This document shows, piece after piece, positions 9,508 to 20,400 of a DNA stretch of 64,000 nt. Position 1 is the first letter of the stretch; the number at the start of each line of letters is the position of its first letter. A program made the position numbers and the translations under genes. The notes beneath the pieces are model-generated. The model searched no databases and was not told where the DNA came from. It saw only the letters and a list, made by a program, of their open reading frames with translations. The DNA comes from Undaria pinnatifida (lineage: Eukaryota; Sar; Phaeophyceae; Laminariales; Alariaceae), in contig JABAKD010000019.1 of the NCBI GenBank assembly GCA_012845835.1, forward strand, positions 977,501 through 1,041,500, read 5' to 3'.

Positions 9508-10655
9508 CTCGATATGTGCCTGGAAACTATACATTATTTCGAGGGGACAAATGTGACATTTTTGGAAATAATACATCAGTTTATCGTGTATATTCTGGGG
9601 TAAGTCGTACAATCAGTGAGTAAAGAGAGGGTGGAGTGTTCGAGGGGGTGGGGTTGGGATGGGTTGGGGGGGGAGGGTGGGGGGTGGGGGCGGGGGCGGG
9701 GGGCGGGGGGGGGGGGGGGAAAGGGCTTTAGGTGAGGGGTTTGTTATACGTGTGGTGCTAGGTCTAGGCGAAGGTGCGGGTGATGGGGAAGAAAGGGGCG
9801 TTCGAGGCGGGGGGGGGGGGGGACACAGCGGCATGGATGGCTCTCGAAAGATAATGAGGTGATATCCTGTGCGTGAAGTGTTTATTAATGTGGCGGATTT
9901 CGATATTTGGTGGGGCGTTTGAGTAAGGGAGAGCAAGAGGGGGGGGGGGGGGGAGGTTTTTGAGGAGGTTTAGGTCACAAATAATATTCAAATACACTTC
10001 GGCTGTGAGATCAAAGATATGTATCAGCTGGTTATACGCGTGGTGCTAGGTCTACGTGATCGTGCAGGTGGTCGGGAAGGAGGGGGCGTTGGAGGGGGGG
10101 GGGGGGGGGGAAACACAGCGGCATGGATGGCTCTCGAAAGATAATGAGGTGATATCCTGTGCGTGAAGTGTTTGTTAATGTGGCGGATTTTGATATTTGG
10201 TGGGGCGTTTGAGTAAGGGAGAGCAAGAGGGGGGGGGGGGGGATTTTTAGGAGGTTTAGGTCACAAATAATATTCAAATACACTTCGACTGTGAGATCAA
10301 AGATATGTAGCAGCTTGTTATACGCGTGGTGCTAGGTCTAGGCGATCGTGTAGGTGGTCGGAAAAGAGGGGGCGTTGGAGGGGGGGGGGGGGGGAAATAA
10401 TTGAAACCTTCGTCATGGATGGTCAGAAAGATAATGATGTGGTATCAACTGCGTATAGGTGTTTATTACTCAGGCCGATTTTGATTGTGAGTGGGGCGTT
10501 TGGACAGAGTAGGCGGAAGGGGGGGGGGGGGGGGATCGGGGGACGGAGGGGCGGGGGGGGGGGGAAAAAGGTTGGGGTTTGTTATGAAAAAGAGGTCAGT
10601 GGAGGGGGAGGGGAGGGGGGGGGGGGGGGGGGGGGGGGACATTTCTATTAAACTT
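9340..10655 (+). repeat. poly-G satellite: ~290-bp units with long G runs
   Basis: At least three units of about 290 bp (shared block GGTGATATCCTGTGCGTGAA near 9857 and 10150, diverged near 10440) are each interrupted by G runs of 10-35 bases. Single-strand runs of this length can form G-quadruplexes. The same unit (TATACGCGTGGTGYTAGGTC, CATGGATGGCTCT) recurs at 53170-54110. Open frames here encode only Gly or Pro runs and were not called. Confidence 0.8.
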
Positions 10656-10789
10656 TTTCAGACTTTTCCCATGTCGAACTTGAAAAATACTCTCCCCGGT
10701 ATACCCAGGAGATGAAACCGCTCGGATATATTGACAGGTCCGCCCGTATATATCCGGCCGACCTGCTATCCGGCCGTTTCAGGGCGGGA

Positions 10790-11080
10790 GAGTGCTACAA
10801 GGCTAAGTTTGGGTAAGCGCATAAACCAGGTACGAGGTTAACCCACTAGCGTAGACGATCGGGGACGAGGCACGAACGACGAGGTTCCCCAGTTGTGGGT
10901 GTGGTTTGCCTTTTAGTCCCGCGGGTGTCGCAAGTTGAAACGGGCAGGCGCTATTGCCAGGTTCCTGGTCTAGCGCAAAATCGCTCCTAAGGACTATAAA
11001 AAAAAGGCTTCAGCCACCGCCCACGTAACCGCGGGCAAGTAAAACCGACGGCCCCAACCCAACGAGATTTTACTCTGGTG
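10790..11080 (+). repeat. dispersed repeat family C (copy 1)
   Basis: The 10915-11075 part aligns by eye with 20285-20415 through GTGTCGCRAGTTGAAA, the block CAGCCAC...CACGTAACC, and AGTAAAACCGACGGCCC / GGTAACACCGACCAGCCC. A TACAAGGCTNAGTTTGGGTA block at 10797 also recurs at 8919. No coding content recognised. Confidence 0.5.
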
Positions 11081-11154
11081 TAGTTTATTCTGTTAATACT
11101 TGTTTATTCTCTCAATACCTGGTAACGTCGGGGGGGGGGGGGGGGGGTAAGGCG

Positions 11155-11335
11155 GTGGTGGTGTGGTATACACTTGTGCTATAGAGGGCAATGTGACCGC
11201 CTTATTGGAGGAAGCCGCCTTACTCATTCTGGGTTTTGAGTACTGTAGTGACATTCCACAGTCTTGCCAAGCGATTCTGACCGCCTTGTATCGGGATACC
11301 GCCTTATATCGGGATACCGCCTTTCTGGGGGCCCC
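11155..11335 (-). repeat. AAGGCGG repeat family, minus copy
   Basis: Repeated boxes of CCGCCTTAT/ACCGCCTT read on the opposite strand as ATAAGGCGGT. The order of boxes (TATAGAG, AAGGCGGTC, GGAACCCGG-like, GGATATAAGGCGG) matches 18435-18795 and 37660-37835. No ORF. Confidence 0.6.
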
Positions 11336-11639
11336 TACTGCTGTATCTGTCTTATGTTCAAGTATCACTACCATTAATTGTCCGGCAATCAATGTTCTTT
11401 TCCCGTACAAGCATAGGTGCCAAACCGTCCTTTTTTTTTCTGGCGTAGGGATAGTCTGCACAAGGCATACCACCACCCCCGGTCGAACCCGCCTGCACGT
11501 TCCACACCAGACCCTTTGATACAACGACAGGCGCCTGCAGCCTACAACCGATAACTACGTGCTCAGGACGCCCGCCCGCCCGCCCGCCCGCCCGCCCGCT
11601 CGCCCGCCTGCTCCTCCACCCCCTACCTCCCACCACCGG

Positions 11640-13535
11640 GCGGCAGCAAGGTCCCCCGATCAGCACTTCAAACTCTTGTGCGTTTGCTCTCGTCAATATC
11701 CGCCCCCTCGCCCCCCTCTGCCTGTTCTTTTACAACACAAAGAACGTGTAACATAGCGTTGAGGTCGCGGGGGACCCCTAAGGAGTGTTTTGTCAAGTAC
11801 GCGCGAGTATTTAATAATAGGCGTTTCGCGAAAAAATACGGAAGGCTTGGAAATGGAGTTATTAGTTTTGCAAGCAGGATCCACGTCTTTTCGGATCGGA
11901 AAATTTGAAGAATTCAGAGTTATTTTTGCCCTTTTTTCGCCCTTTTCTATCCCAATACTTGACTACCTCAAACCGTGACGACTTTTCTCTGTCCGCGCTT
12001 TGTTGCGGATAGGTGCGCATGGTGTTTCAAAAGACCCGCGAAAATCCCAGCCAAGTTTTGGTGCAAGCGGCTTCTTCGTACGTGCTGTAACCATCGTATT
12101 AACAGTACTATACAACTATATCTCGCAGGCCTATCGTACATAAATCCGTTTTTTTTCGGCAAATTATCTATTTTTTGATGATGCTGCCTGTCAACTCTGA
12201 CTTCACGAAATCACCTCGTGAGTCGTTTCTGGTTGCGTACGAGTGCTGCCCGCTGCACCCAGCGCCTTCACGCACCTCATATCGAGCGTGGCTCATTTTT
12301 GCGGGCTGTGGTTGCTTGTGATGAGTGCTTAGTGATGAGTGCTTAGTGATGAGTGCTTAGTGCTTAGTGATGAGTGATGAGTAATGAGTGATGAGTAATG
12401 AGTGATGAGTAATGAGTGATGAGTGATGAGTGATGAGTGATGAGTGATGAGTAATGAGTGATGGGTGAGGTGCAAACTTTTAGTTGGGGGTTATTCTTTT
12501 GCTCATTTAGTGTTTTCTGAATTTCGACGATTTTGTACCACTGCGGCACACCAAAGTCGAGGTGTAGGCCTCCGTTGAAAACGTGTGGACGGCCAGTATG
12601 ACTAGAATCACGAGCTGCTGTGGATTTAAGACTATGCGCAAAGACCCGTGTCCGCTGATGCACCCGGAACCCGGTGGTTGAAGGCCAAAATGCAGCGTGT
12701 TCAAAATGCGTAGTTGACTGCCATGGAAAAAATCTAGACAGTAGGATGTACTGGAAACCTGGGGAGGGGGGGGTGACTTGAGATTTCCCGCAGCCTTGAC
12801 AACTTGTTATGTACCAGGTATATATCCCTTTTTGCATATTTATTTAAAAAGAAAACTGCCGAAAGCACAGAACGCCCCCCCCCCCACAAAACCGAGCAGC
12901 AGCAGCGTCCCTCAAGCCGCTTTTTTTTCACAAGTTCAAACTGCTGTGCGTTTTCTCCGATCAAAGTGCTCTGGGTTTGCTCCCCATCAATATCCGCTCT
13001 TCCGCCCCCGCCGCCCTTCCTTATCCTTACAGAACATTAACATGTAACATGGCGTCAACACCAGGGTATACATCCCTTTTTTACTTTTTGCATACTGCAG
13101 CAATCTCAGGATGCCTGCCCCCCCCGCCCCCCCCTCCCGAAACCGGGTGGCAGGAAGATCCCCCAATCGGGAAAATGAAGCATTCAAACTGCTGTGCGTT
13201 TGCTCCGGTCAATATCCGCTCCCACGCCCATCCCCTTCATTTCTCTTAGGAAACACTACTCTATTTAATTATATTAGTATCATGTAACACGATGTTAAGA
13301 CGTTCACCTTTGTGTTTGTACTTTGAAGCAATGCAAAAGGCACAGGGCGCTCGCCCGCTCCCCAACCCCCTCCCGACACCCCGACACGGTCGGCAGCAAG
13401 ATCCCCAAGCAGAAAAACCAAGCGTTGAAGCTGTTGTGCCTCTGCCCCTTTGCTCCCGTCGACATCCGCTCTCACGCCTGCTCCCCTCTTTATTCTGTGA
13501 AACACCACGAAACGCCAATATGTAAGATGGCGTAA
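11640..13535 (+). repeat. diverged repeat array, 4 copies of a ~130-160 bp module
   Basis: A module with CGGCAGCAAGATCCCC, then TTCAAACTGCTGTGCGTTTG, TCAATATCCGCTC and ending near AACATGTAACATGGCG occurs at about 11640-11760, 12890-13060, 13120-13290 and 13370-13535. It is preceded at 11568-11600 by a (CCCG)n run. The copies keep similar reading in one frame (CAFAPVNIRSHA, CLCPFAPVDIRSHA) but contain stops and no other coding evidence, so I treat it as a repeat. Confidence 0.55.
12315..12463 (+). repeat. TGATGAGTAATGAG minisatellite
   Basis: Tandem 7-14 bp units of (T)GATGAG/TAATGAG with a few TGCTTAG variants at the left end. A short version recurs at 37437-37456. Confidence 0.85.
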
Positions 13536-13754
13536 GCGTGGTGATTGTTTCATTTTCGCCATTCGGCAAAATAACAGTATGCCACCGCCCTGTTTCCGTG
13601 TAGGTAGTTGTAAGGGACGCATCCCGCATGGTAAGATAGAGGTACACCAACCATTGTTTTTTCTGAGGTTTTCCCCCTGAGGTTCCCCACTTGAAGAGCT
13701 CTGTTGCCTCACCCCCCCAAAAAAAATGGTTCCTGAGTAAAAAGTTAAAGTGCA

Positions 13755-13870
13755 ACTAGTGAACAGACAGATTCATGGCCTACATTGGCACAAAAGCCAT
13801 AGTTTTTTTCAAAACAACCAGGGGCGTTATTATTCAGACAAGTTTGGGTTAAGGAGTGCGGTCATTCCGA
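13755..13870 (+). repeat. dispersed repeat family D (copy 1)
   Basis: Shares CATGGCCTA, TTTTTTTCAAAACAA and GTTTGGGTTAA-type blocks, in the same order, with 45770-45910 (+) and 33540-33640 (-, around CCATGGGCTTGTTCATCACAA). Function unknown. Confidence 0.5.
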
Positions 13871-13976
13871 AAAATCCTCTAGCCCAAACGTGCTGCCTCC
13901 ATCGTAGCGCACGTCAAGGCAGTTACTGCAGTTACGACAGTTACACTGGTTGTAAGGGCCTTAACGCCTTCCTTCG

Positions 13977-14043
13977 CTACTGGAAACCTTTTTTTTTTGA
14001 CAAATTTACTTGAAGTTAGTTTAGGGAGGGGTTTGCGGGGCGC
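13977..14043 (+). repeat. dispersed ~75-bp repeat family E (copy 1)
   Basis: Consensus blocks CTGGAAACCC(C/G)TTTTTGG, ATTACTTG and AGTGAGGGGTTTGGGGGC. Copies at 13977-14043, 22737-22815, 30580-30660 and 50415-50480, all on the + strand; two extend into CTCTAAANGGGTTAATNAG. Confidence 0.65.
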
Positions 14044-14242
14044 AACTGCGGTACAGGGTATGGTAATCTCATAATCGGTAGACCCTGGCCGTGAGATTGG
14101 CGGTGTGTGTATGATGCCTGGTGCTTGGTATGTTCTCTAACAAAGGGACTGCCTCCTGCTGTCGTTTGTTGCGCGTACGTCTGTATATACATGTAAATGT
14201 ATGTGACTACGTGTTGTATGATGTACAACTTGAAGCAGCCAG

Positions 14243-14441
14243 GGATGTTGCGCCTGCGCCCACCTTCCGAAGGCGGCTGTATGACGTGCTCGAGGCCAAC
14301 AACAAGAGCGGCATGATGCTGGAGGCGCTCATCGTGCTGCTGATCATCGTCAACGTGCTGTGCTTCCTGATGTCCACGGAGAGATCTCTCGCAGACAACC
14401 GGACCGCCTGGCTCGTGTTCGACACGGTAGAGCTGTGCACG
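14243..14441 (+). CDS. channel exon 1: domain I N-flank and S1
   Basis: Encodes RRRLYDVLEANNKSGMMLEA followed by the hydrophobic S1 helix LIVLLIIVNVLCFLM and the S1-S2 loop up to FDTVELCT. The donor is ACG|GTGAGA (phase 0). The same pattern (R-x-x-Y/F, LE, G-x-x-F/LE) starts domains III and IV. The 5' edge is uncertain: AG acceptors end at 14235, 14238 and 14242. Earlier exons with the start codon must exist but I cannot recognise them. Confidence 0.8.
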
Positions 14442-17400
14442 GTGAGATGATATTGACACACTTATAGATCATCTAGTTCCTGCCTACCAGGTATGTCGAT
14501 ATGATATGTTGTGCGGAATCTGTGCAGTACAGTCCAACCCGAGAAATTTGTGCTAAACCATGCAGATCGTAAGGCTCCCACCCGGCAACACAACATACGT
14601 AGACCATGCAGATCTTATGTACCAGAGACCTATCTGTCTGGCCTGAATGGCACAGATCATCTATAGATCATACAGATCATCGATAGGGATATGATCTGTC
14701 CGGTGTGAGTATCTAAATCACACCGCGCCTTCAAGTATAAACAGGAGACCCGTTTCGAGATGGCTCAAGCTTATGTGAGCTTTATTTAGATTTTGTGTGC
14801 GCCCCAGACCGAGATTAATGTACTTGTGTAATAACACGAGTCTTTCCCTAATTATGCTAATTATAAAGGGCTTTTCATGGGTCAGGAGGTTTCCCAAATC
14901 TCAGTGGGCCGAGTCGGGGCGGGTCAGGAGGTTTTCTAAATCTCACGGGTCGAGTCAGGAGGTATTCAATGCTCACGGGTCGGGTCGGGTCGGGTCGGGT
15001 CGGGTCGGGTCGGGTCGGGTCGGGTCGGGTCGGGTCGGGTCGGGTCAGGAGGTTATCAAATCTCGCGGGTCGCGACGGGTTACCCTGACACGATCTGACA
15101 CAGAGAAAAACCCTGCAAATATCAAATATCCTGTTGAGGGAGTTCCTAGCGACAGTGATGCTATCTTATCACACTCCTTCTACATATTACGCACACTTTT
15201 CCGGAAGAAACCAATTATATCTTTTATCACACCCTTCTACAAATTGCACACACCTTTCGGGCAAAAACTGTTATTATAATGATACTATTAATATTGTTAC
15301 TGTTAAATAGTAGGGATCACCTGATAGAGTTTTTAAGCACTTAGTACGATGGGCAAGAGGTCAACAATTTCGACCTGCTCTTAAGTTTGCCGTGTGTCGC
15401 TTTCATTTCGTTCCTGCGCACAGATGACCTTTTGTTCATTGGCTAATTGTTAAGCAGTACCCTTCAGTTGCACTTTTATCGCTCTCTTTCTTGCGCACGG
15501 ATGACCTACCAGGTACCTGGTACTGGAGTATTATTTAAGGTCCACCTGGTAATAGTGTTTACGAGCTGCACTTCATTTTTTGTAACTTTATCGCTTTCTT
15601 CCATTTACATAGGTGACCTTGTTCGCGACGAAGTGCATCTAATCAAGTACCTGGTATAATCAAGTTCCAGCACACGGGTTAAAAAAAGAAGAAAAATGCT
15701 GTTCGTTTTGCCACTCACAAATGAGAAATACATTTCAGCTGTGATATCGAAATTTTGATCAAAATTGATCTTTGCAAGCGCTATGTATAGGTACCTTATG
15801 TCGTTTTCGTTTACTGCACACAGGTGACGTTTTTCACAACGGAATACATCCTTCGCTTCTACGCCGTCGTTGAGGCCACCGACTCCAAGGGCGAGCGCCT
15901 ATACTCAGGCCTAAGCGGCAGACTTCGATGGGCAATTACGGATTTTTACTCCTGGGTTGACCTGGCCAGTATCGTGCCGTTCTATGTCGACATTTTGGTC
16001 GCGCAAGATTTGCCCGCGACTCAGTTCATCCGGTGAGGCGCTCGGAGCGTTGGGGGTTGGTTTTATCATGGGGAAAACCTGTTGAAACTCTATGAGCAAT
16101 AGAAAACCTGCGTTCCTGGTAGTCTAGTGGTAAAGGTTTAACATACGAATTATGAATAGTCCAGTTTGGAAAAAAAAGTAACATATTTGATCGGTCTGAT
16201 TGGTCTGTTTACCAAGTATGTGACGCACCTGCACTCAAGAATGTCAACGCGGCAATGATGAAATGGATTTGGACGAAAAAAATAAGCAAGTATCGAGATA
16301 CATATTTTACTTCGACATCAAACCCAATTTGGGAGTTGGCCCAACTTGACGTGGCGTGTTCATGGTGGGACAACACACCCCGTGCAGCCTGGGGCGATTT
16401 TGGGCTGCGTCTACGACCACGGCCGAGACGATAAAACGCGAACCTCAACGAGAGGTGACCGGGGCAATAGCCGCGCCCACGTCTACAGGCCATGGCACAT
16501 CGTACCCCGGCGGTGGCACCTCAAACACAATCATGGCGGCCACGAGCCCAAGTTTTCAATCAACTCGGTCGGCCAAGCCGCACGAAAATCGACCCAACGA
16601 GCCAAGAACATTCGCTCCAAAGTGTGATAGGTTCGTCGCCGTCGTTGCTCCGCCCGCGGCCTTTTTGGGCTCCCTCCGCCATCCCAAGAGACCCTGAGGG
16701 TGATAGCTTCCTAAATTGGGCCGCAGAAAGTAAAGACTGGCGACGACGTGCACGCGACGACGCAAGCGGTCGCTCTCGTCTGCTCTCGTTTGTGTTCGTC
16801 AGCACGGCGTTGCGTGACTTGTTGCGTTATTTCGACTTCCCACATATTTGACGAGCAGCAAATGCGCCCTTGCGCCTTTTTTACTCGATAGGAACCAACT
16901 CAGTTTTTTTCGCGAAATCAAATCCAATCAGGAATATAGTAGTATCCAAATTGATTTTGTTTTTCAGTCGTTAGTGTAGGCCCTAGCCCTCGTACCTATC
17001 GTTTGCGACGTTCGTTGTGACATTGGTTGTGACGTTCGTTGTATACCACATCCCTCCCCGGTGATAAAGTTTGGAGCTAAAAAGAAAACACCTGGTGTGT
17101 CATACCCCAGGGGTGTGATACACAACGCACCCCGGTGTTAAATTGGGTGGTCGTTTTGAATTTGATAATGCACACTACCGAGCGAGATGGCACACTCTTG
17201 GGAGTGTAATACTAGTAATTACATAAGACTGCCGCACTCCAAGCACTAAGCGGAATCGCACGGCTGCCCCTGTCGACCTCGACCTCCCCAAAGGACTGGG
17301 GTTAATGCTTGGATTAGGTACAAGATCGCGTTGGCCTGGGCCGACTTGCAAGATTGAAAGACCACAAACGATCGTCAGGAAGGTGGTTCTCGTGCCTTTC

Positions 17401-20400
17401 CTGCTTCTCGGGGGAGCAGATATCTCGGGGGTGTCATACGAACCGATCATGGGGCATGTGGCACCGCAGGGGGTGTGGTATGCAATGTATCCGGGTGATA
17501 AATCGGGTCGTTGTTTTTTTGAGATGCACAATATTTTCATCACCCGGGTGGTATACACCGTCGTATACCGTGCTAAGGTCGATTTCTGGAGTTCGAGCCA
17601 CCTGTAAAGGGCTTTACTTCTGTTCGGTGGGACATGCCTCGCGGGTTTGTGCGGTTTAGATTTTGTTTGGTTAAGTCATGACGAGATGATTGGTCGCCTG
17701 GTCGGTCGCGACGAGGTGATTGGTCACGTCGAGCTGATTGGTCGCGTTGTGGGTCGTGCCCATCGGATTGGCTGATTAGTTGGTCGCCAGAAGCTGACTG
17801 GTCTCGTGCTTGGTCGATCGCATTGAACGCATTGTTCGCTTGGTCGGTCGCTACGAGTTGATTGATCGCTTAGGCCGGTCACGACGAGCTATTGGTCGCT
17901 TGGTCGGTTGCGACGAGCTTATTGGTCCTTTGGTCGGTCAACGTTGTTTGCTACGCTTCTCTATTGGTGAGCATGCTGATAGTATACGTCGAATGGGCAA
18001 CTAGTGATATTGCTAGCAAACTGTCCACGCACTGCCGTATATGCCGCACTAGTGTTATTTGTGGTAATACCGCACGAAGTAAGCTATGCTACTGTTGCGC
18101 GAACGAAATCGCTAACGTTCTGCGTACTCGTATGCAATCACGTTCGGTTTTTGGTACCGATGATTGCGGCGGCCGTTCGACTTCCTGTATAGGTTGGCGC
18201 GGATGCTGCGCATGATGAAGGAGGGGGGTTTCGGCGAGGCGTTCGCGGCGTTCGACGTCATCTTCAAGAAAAACAAGAAGCTCGTGACTACCAGCGCCTT
18301 CGTGGGACTGACCACGTGGCTTGTGCTCTCGTCCTTGAACCACATCGCTGAGAGAAACAACCCCGACATGGTGTGGATCGTGAGTATATATATTTTTTGC
18401 GAGGGCATTCTGCGACAGGGGCGTGTACAGTAGTGGGGGTCCCCCCAATAAGGCGGTATCCCCATATATATATTATATATTATCCTCCGGGGAATGGGGA
18501 AAAATAAAGCTTTAGATCACCACACTTCCACGTATTTTCATACGCATCGTGTGTCGATTTAACTCAATTGCCTTCACAACCCAGCGCTAGCTCGCGTGTC
18601 CTTCGGATCCCACTAATGCGATAGCATGAGCTGTCCCTATCGGCGGTCCTCCTTACTACCCATATAAGACGGTATGCCGATATAAGGCGGTCAAAATCGC
18701 GAAATTGCTTTCATAACCCGGAATGAAAAAGGCGGCTTCCCCCGACAAGGCGGTCATTTTGCTCTCTATAGCACACCGCCCACCTTTCTGGGGTACCTAC
18801 CTGTACGAGCAATAGTGTGTATCACTTCTGTATCACTTCTGGGGCTGGCTATTTCAGGGGGACGGTGTGATACTTATTCACTGAGAAACATCCCAATTTC
18901 GTTGGGATATCGTTTGGGTTTGACAACAGTTTTTGTTGCATGTGTAGGCCAAAGTCAGCCAGGGGACTGTTCATCGTGTTGCATTTTCCATTTTTTGTGT
19001 CGAGGCCATGCTTTCGGGTGAGGTATGCCAGTAGAGCTCTTCAAGAGAGGGGAGAGCCTCGTGCGGAGGTGTCGTAAAACTTTCGTACAGCCCTATCGTT
19101 ATCGTCACCATGGCGTGCGTCGTCATCAGCAATCAGCAGCAGCAGCAGCAGCAGCGCATCAGATCTAACGCGACATTGACAACCTCCGCTCTTCCCCCCG
19201 CCACTGCCATCCCCCAACCCTCCCCCCGCCCCCACCTTGCCGCTCCGCGCCATCCATCGCTTCTCCCCGTCCTCAAGTACCCGTCCTGCTACTCTCCGTA
19301 CTCTGACGATGACGAGGGGCAAGGACCACAAGGCGATAGACCCGACTGTCCTCACCGCTACAGGTCGATCCTGTCCTCCTCGTACTTCACGCTGCTTAAC
19401 CTGTTTGGGGAGTTTCCTTTGATGGGGAACCATAACGTGGGTGGGCGGTACATCGCCGTCTTCACTGCTGTGGTGGGTTTCCTAGATAGCTTGCTGGCGG
19501 GGGGGGGTTGGAGGGAGACGGCGTGGTGGTGGTGGTGGTGGTGGTGTGCTATAGGTCTCTAGGTCTATGCGTCTATCCTGTCCTCGTACTTCACACTGCT
19601 TAACCTTAATATTGGGGAGTTTCGTGTAATGGGCAACCATAACTAGGGCGGGTGGCACATCGCCGTCTTTACGGTCCTGATGGGTTTCCATGGGCGTGTG
19701 GTGGCTGGCGGCGGGGGCGGGGGCGGGGCGATGTTGGTGTTGATGGCGGTGGTGGCGGTGGTGGCGCGGATGTCAGTGTTGTTGCTTTTGTTGTTGTCGC
19801 TATCCTTGTCATATTTTTGTTGCTGTGTTTTGTTCGTGTCGTCGTGTCGAACGGTCGTCATCATCAACGTTTATGTATACCATCAATGGTTGTATTGGTA
19901 TTATACCGTGGACGATTGTACCACCATCAACGATTACACCATCATCACCGAGTATACCATCAACGGTGTAAATAATATAAAAATAGCTAAAACACACTTC
20001 AGCTTTGAGATGGAGGATTTCACAGCCAAACGTGTTTTCGAGCTGCGTTTGGTAAGGCTTCGCTCGTGCGTGCACCGGGATGAGTTTCTCCTCGTGAAGC
20101 ACAGATAGATCGGTGACTCCTCAGAGTCCAAGTATCAGGGTCAAGACGACGAGTTCACGTACCGTAGCGGTCAAATCATAATCGGCTAGTGTACACCATG
20201 ATAGATAATATCCAGCATCTCCCGCCGCGCTCGAACATTCACATATATAAGCTTCTTAGGGATATGGCTATTATTAATAATAGCTTGAAATCCCGAAGGT
20301 GTCGCGAGTTGAAAGGGGGAACAAAACTCTTGAAAAATCTAAAGAAAAACAGTCAGCCACATGGCACGTAACCCGGCAGGTAACACCGACCAGCCCAAAC

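Noticed and set aside
12364-12463. CRISPR-like regular repeat at the TGATGAG array
   Set aside because: Units are contiguous with no spacers; simple minisatellite in a eukaryotic context.
14977-15046. Interstitial telomere repeat at the (CGGGT)n array
   Set aside because: CGGGT does not match the TTTAGGG-type telomere repeats expected in algae; it occurs in two introns and looks like an ordinary minisatellite.
16110-16185. tRNA gene suggested by GGTAGTCTAGTGGTAAAGG
   Set aside because: A-box-like word only; no anticodon stem, B box or acceptor pairing. Possibly a SINE head fragment.
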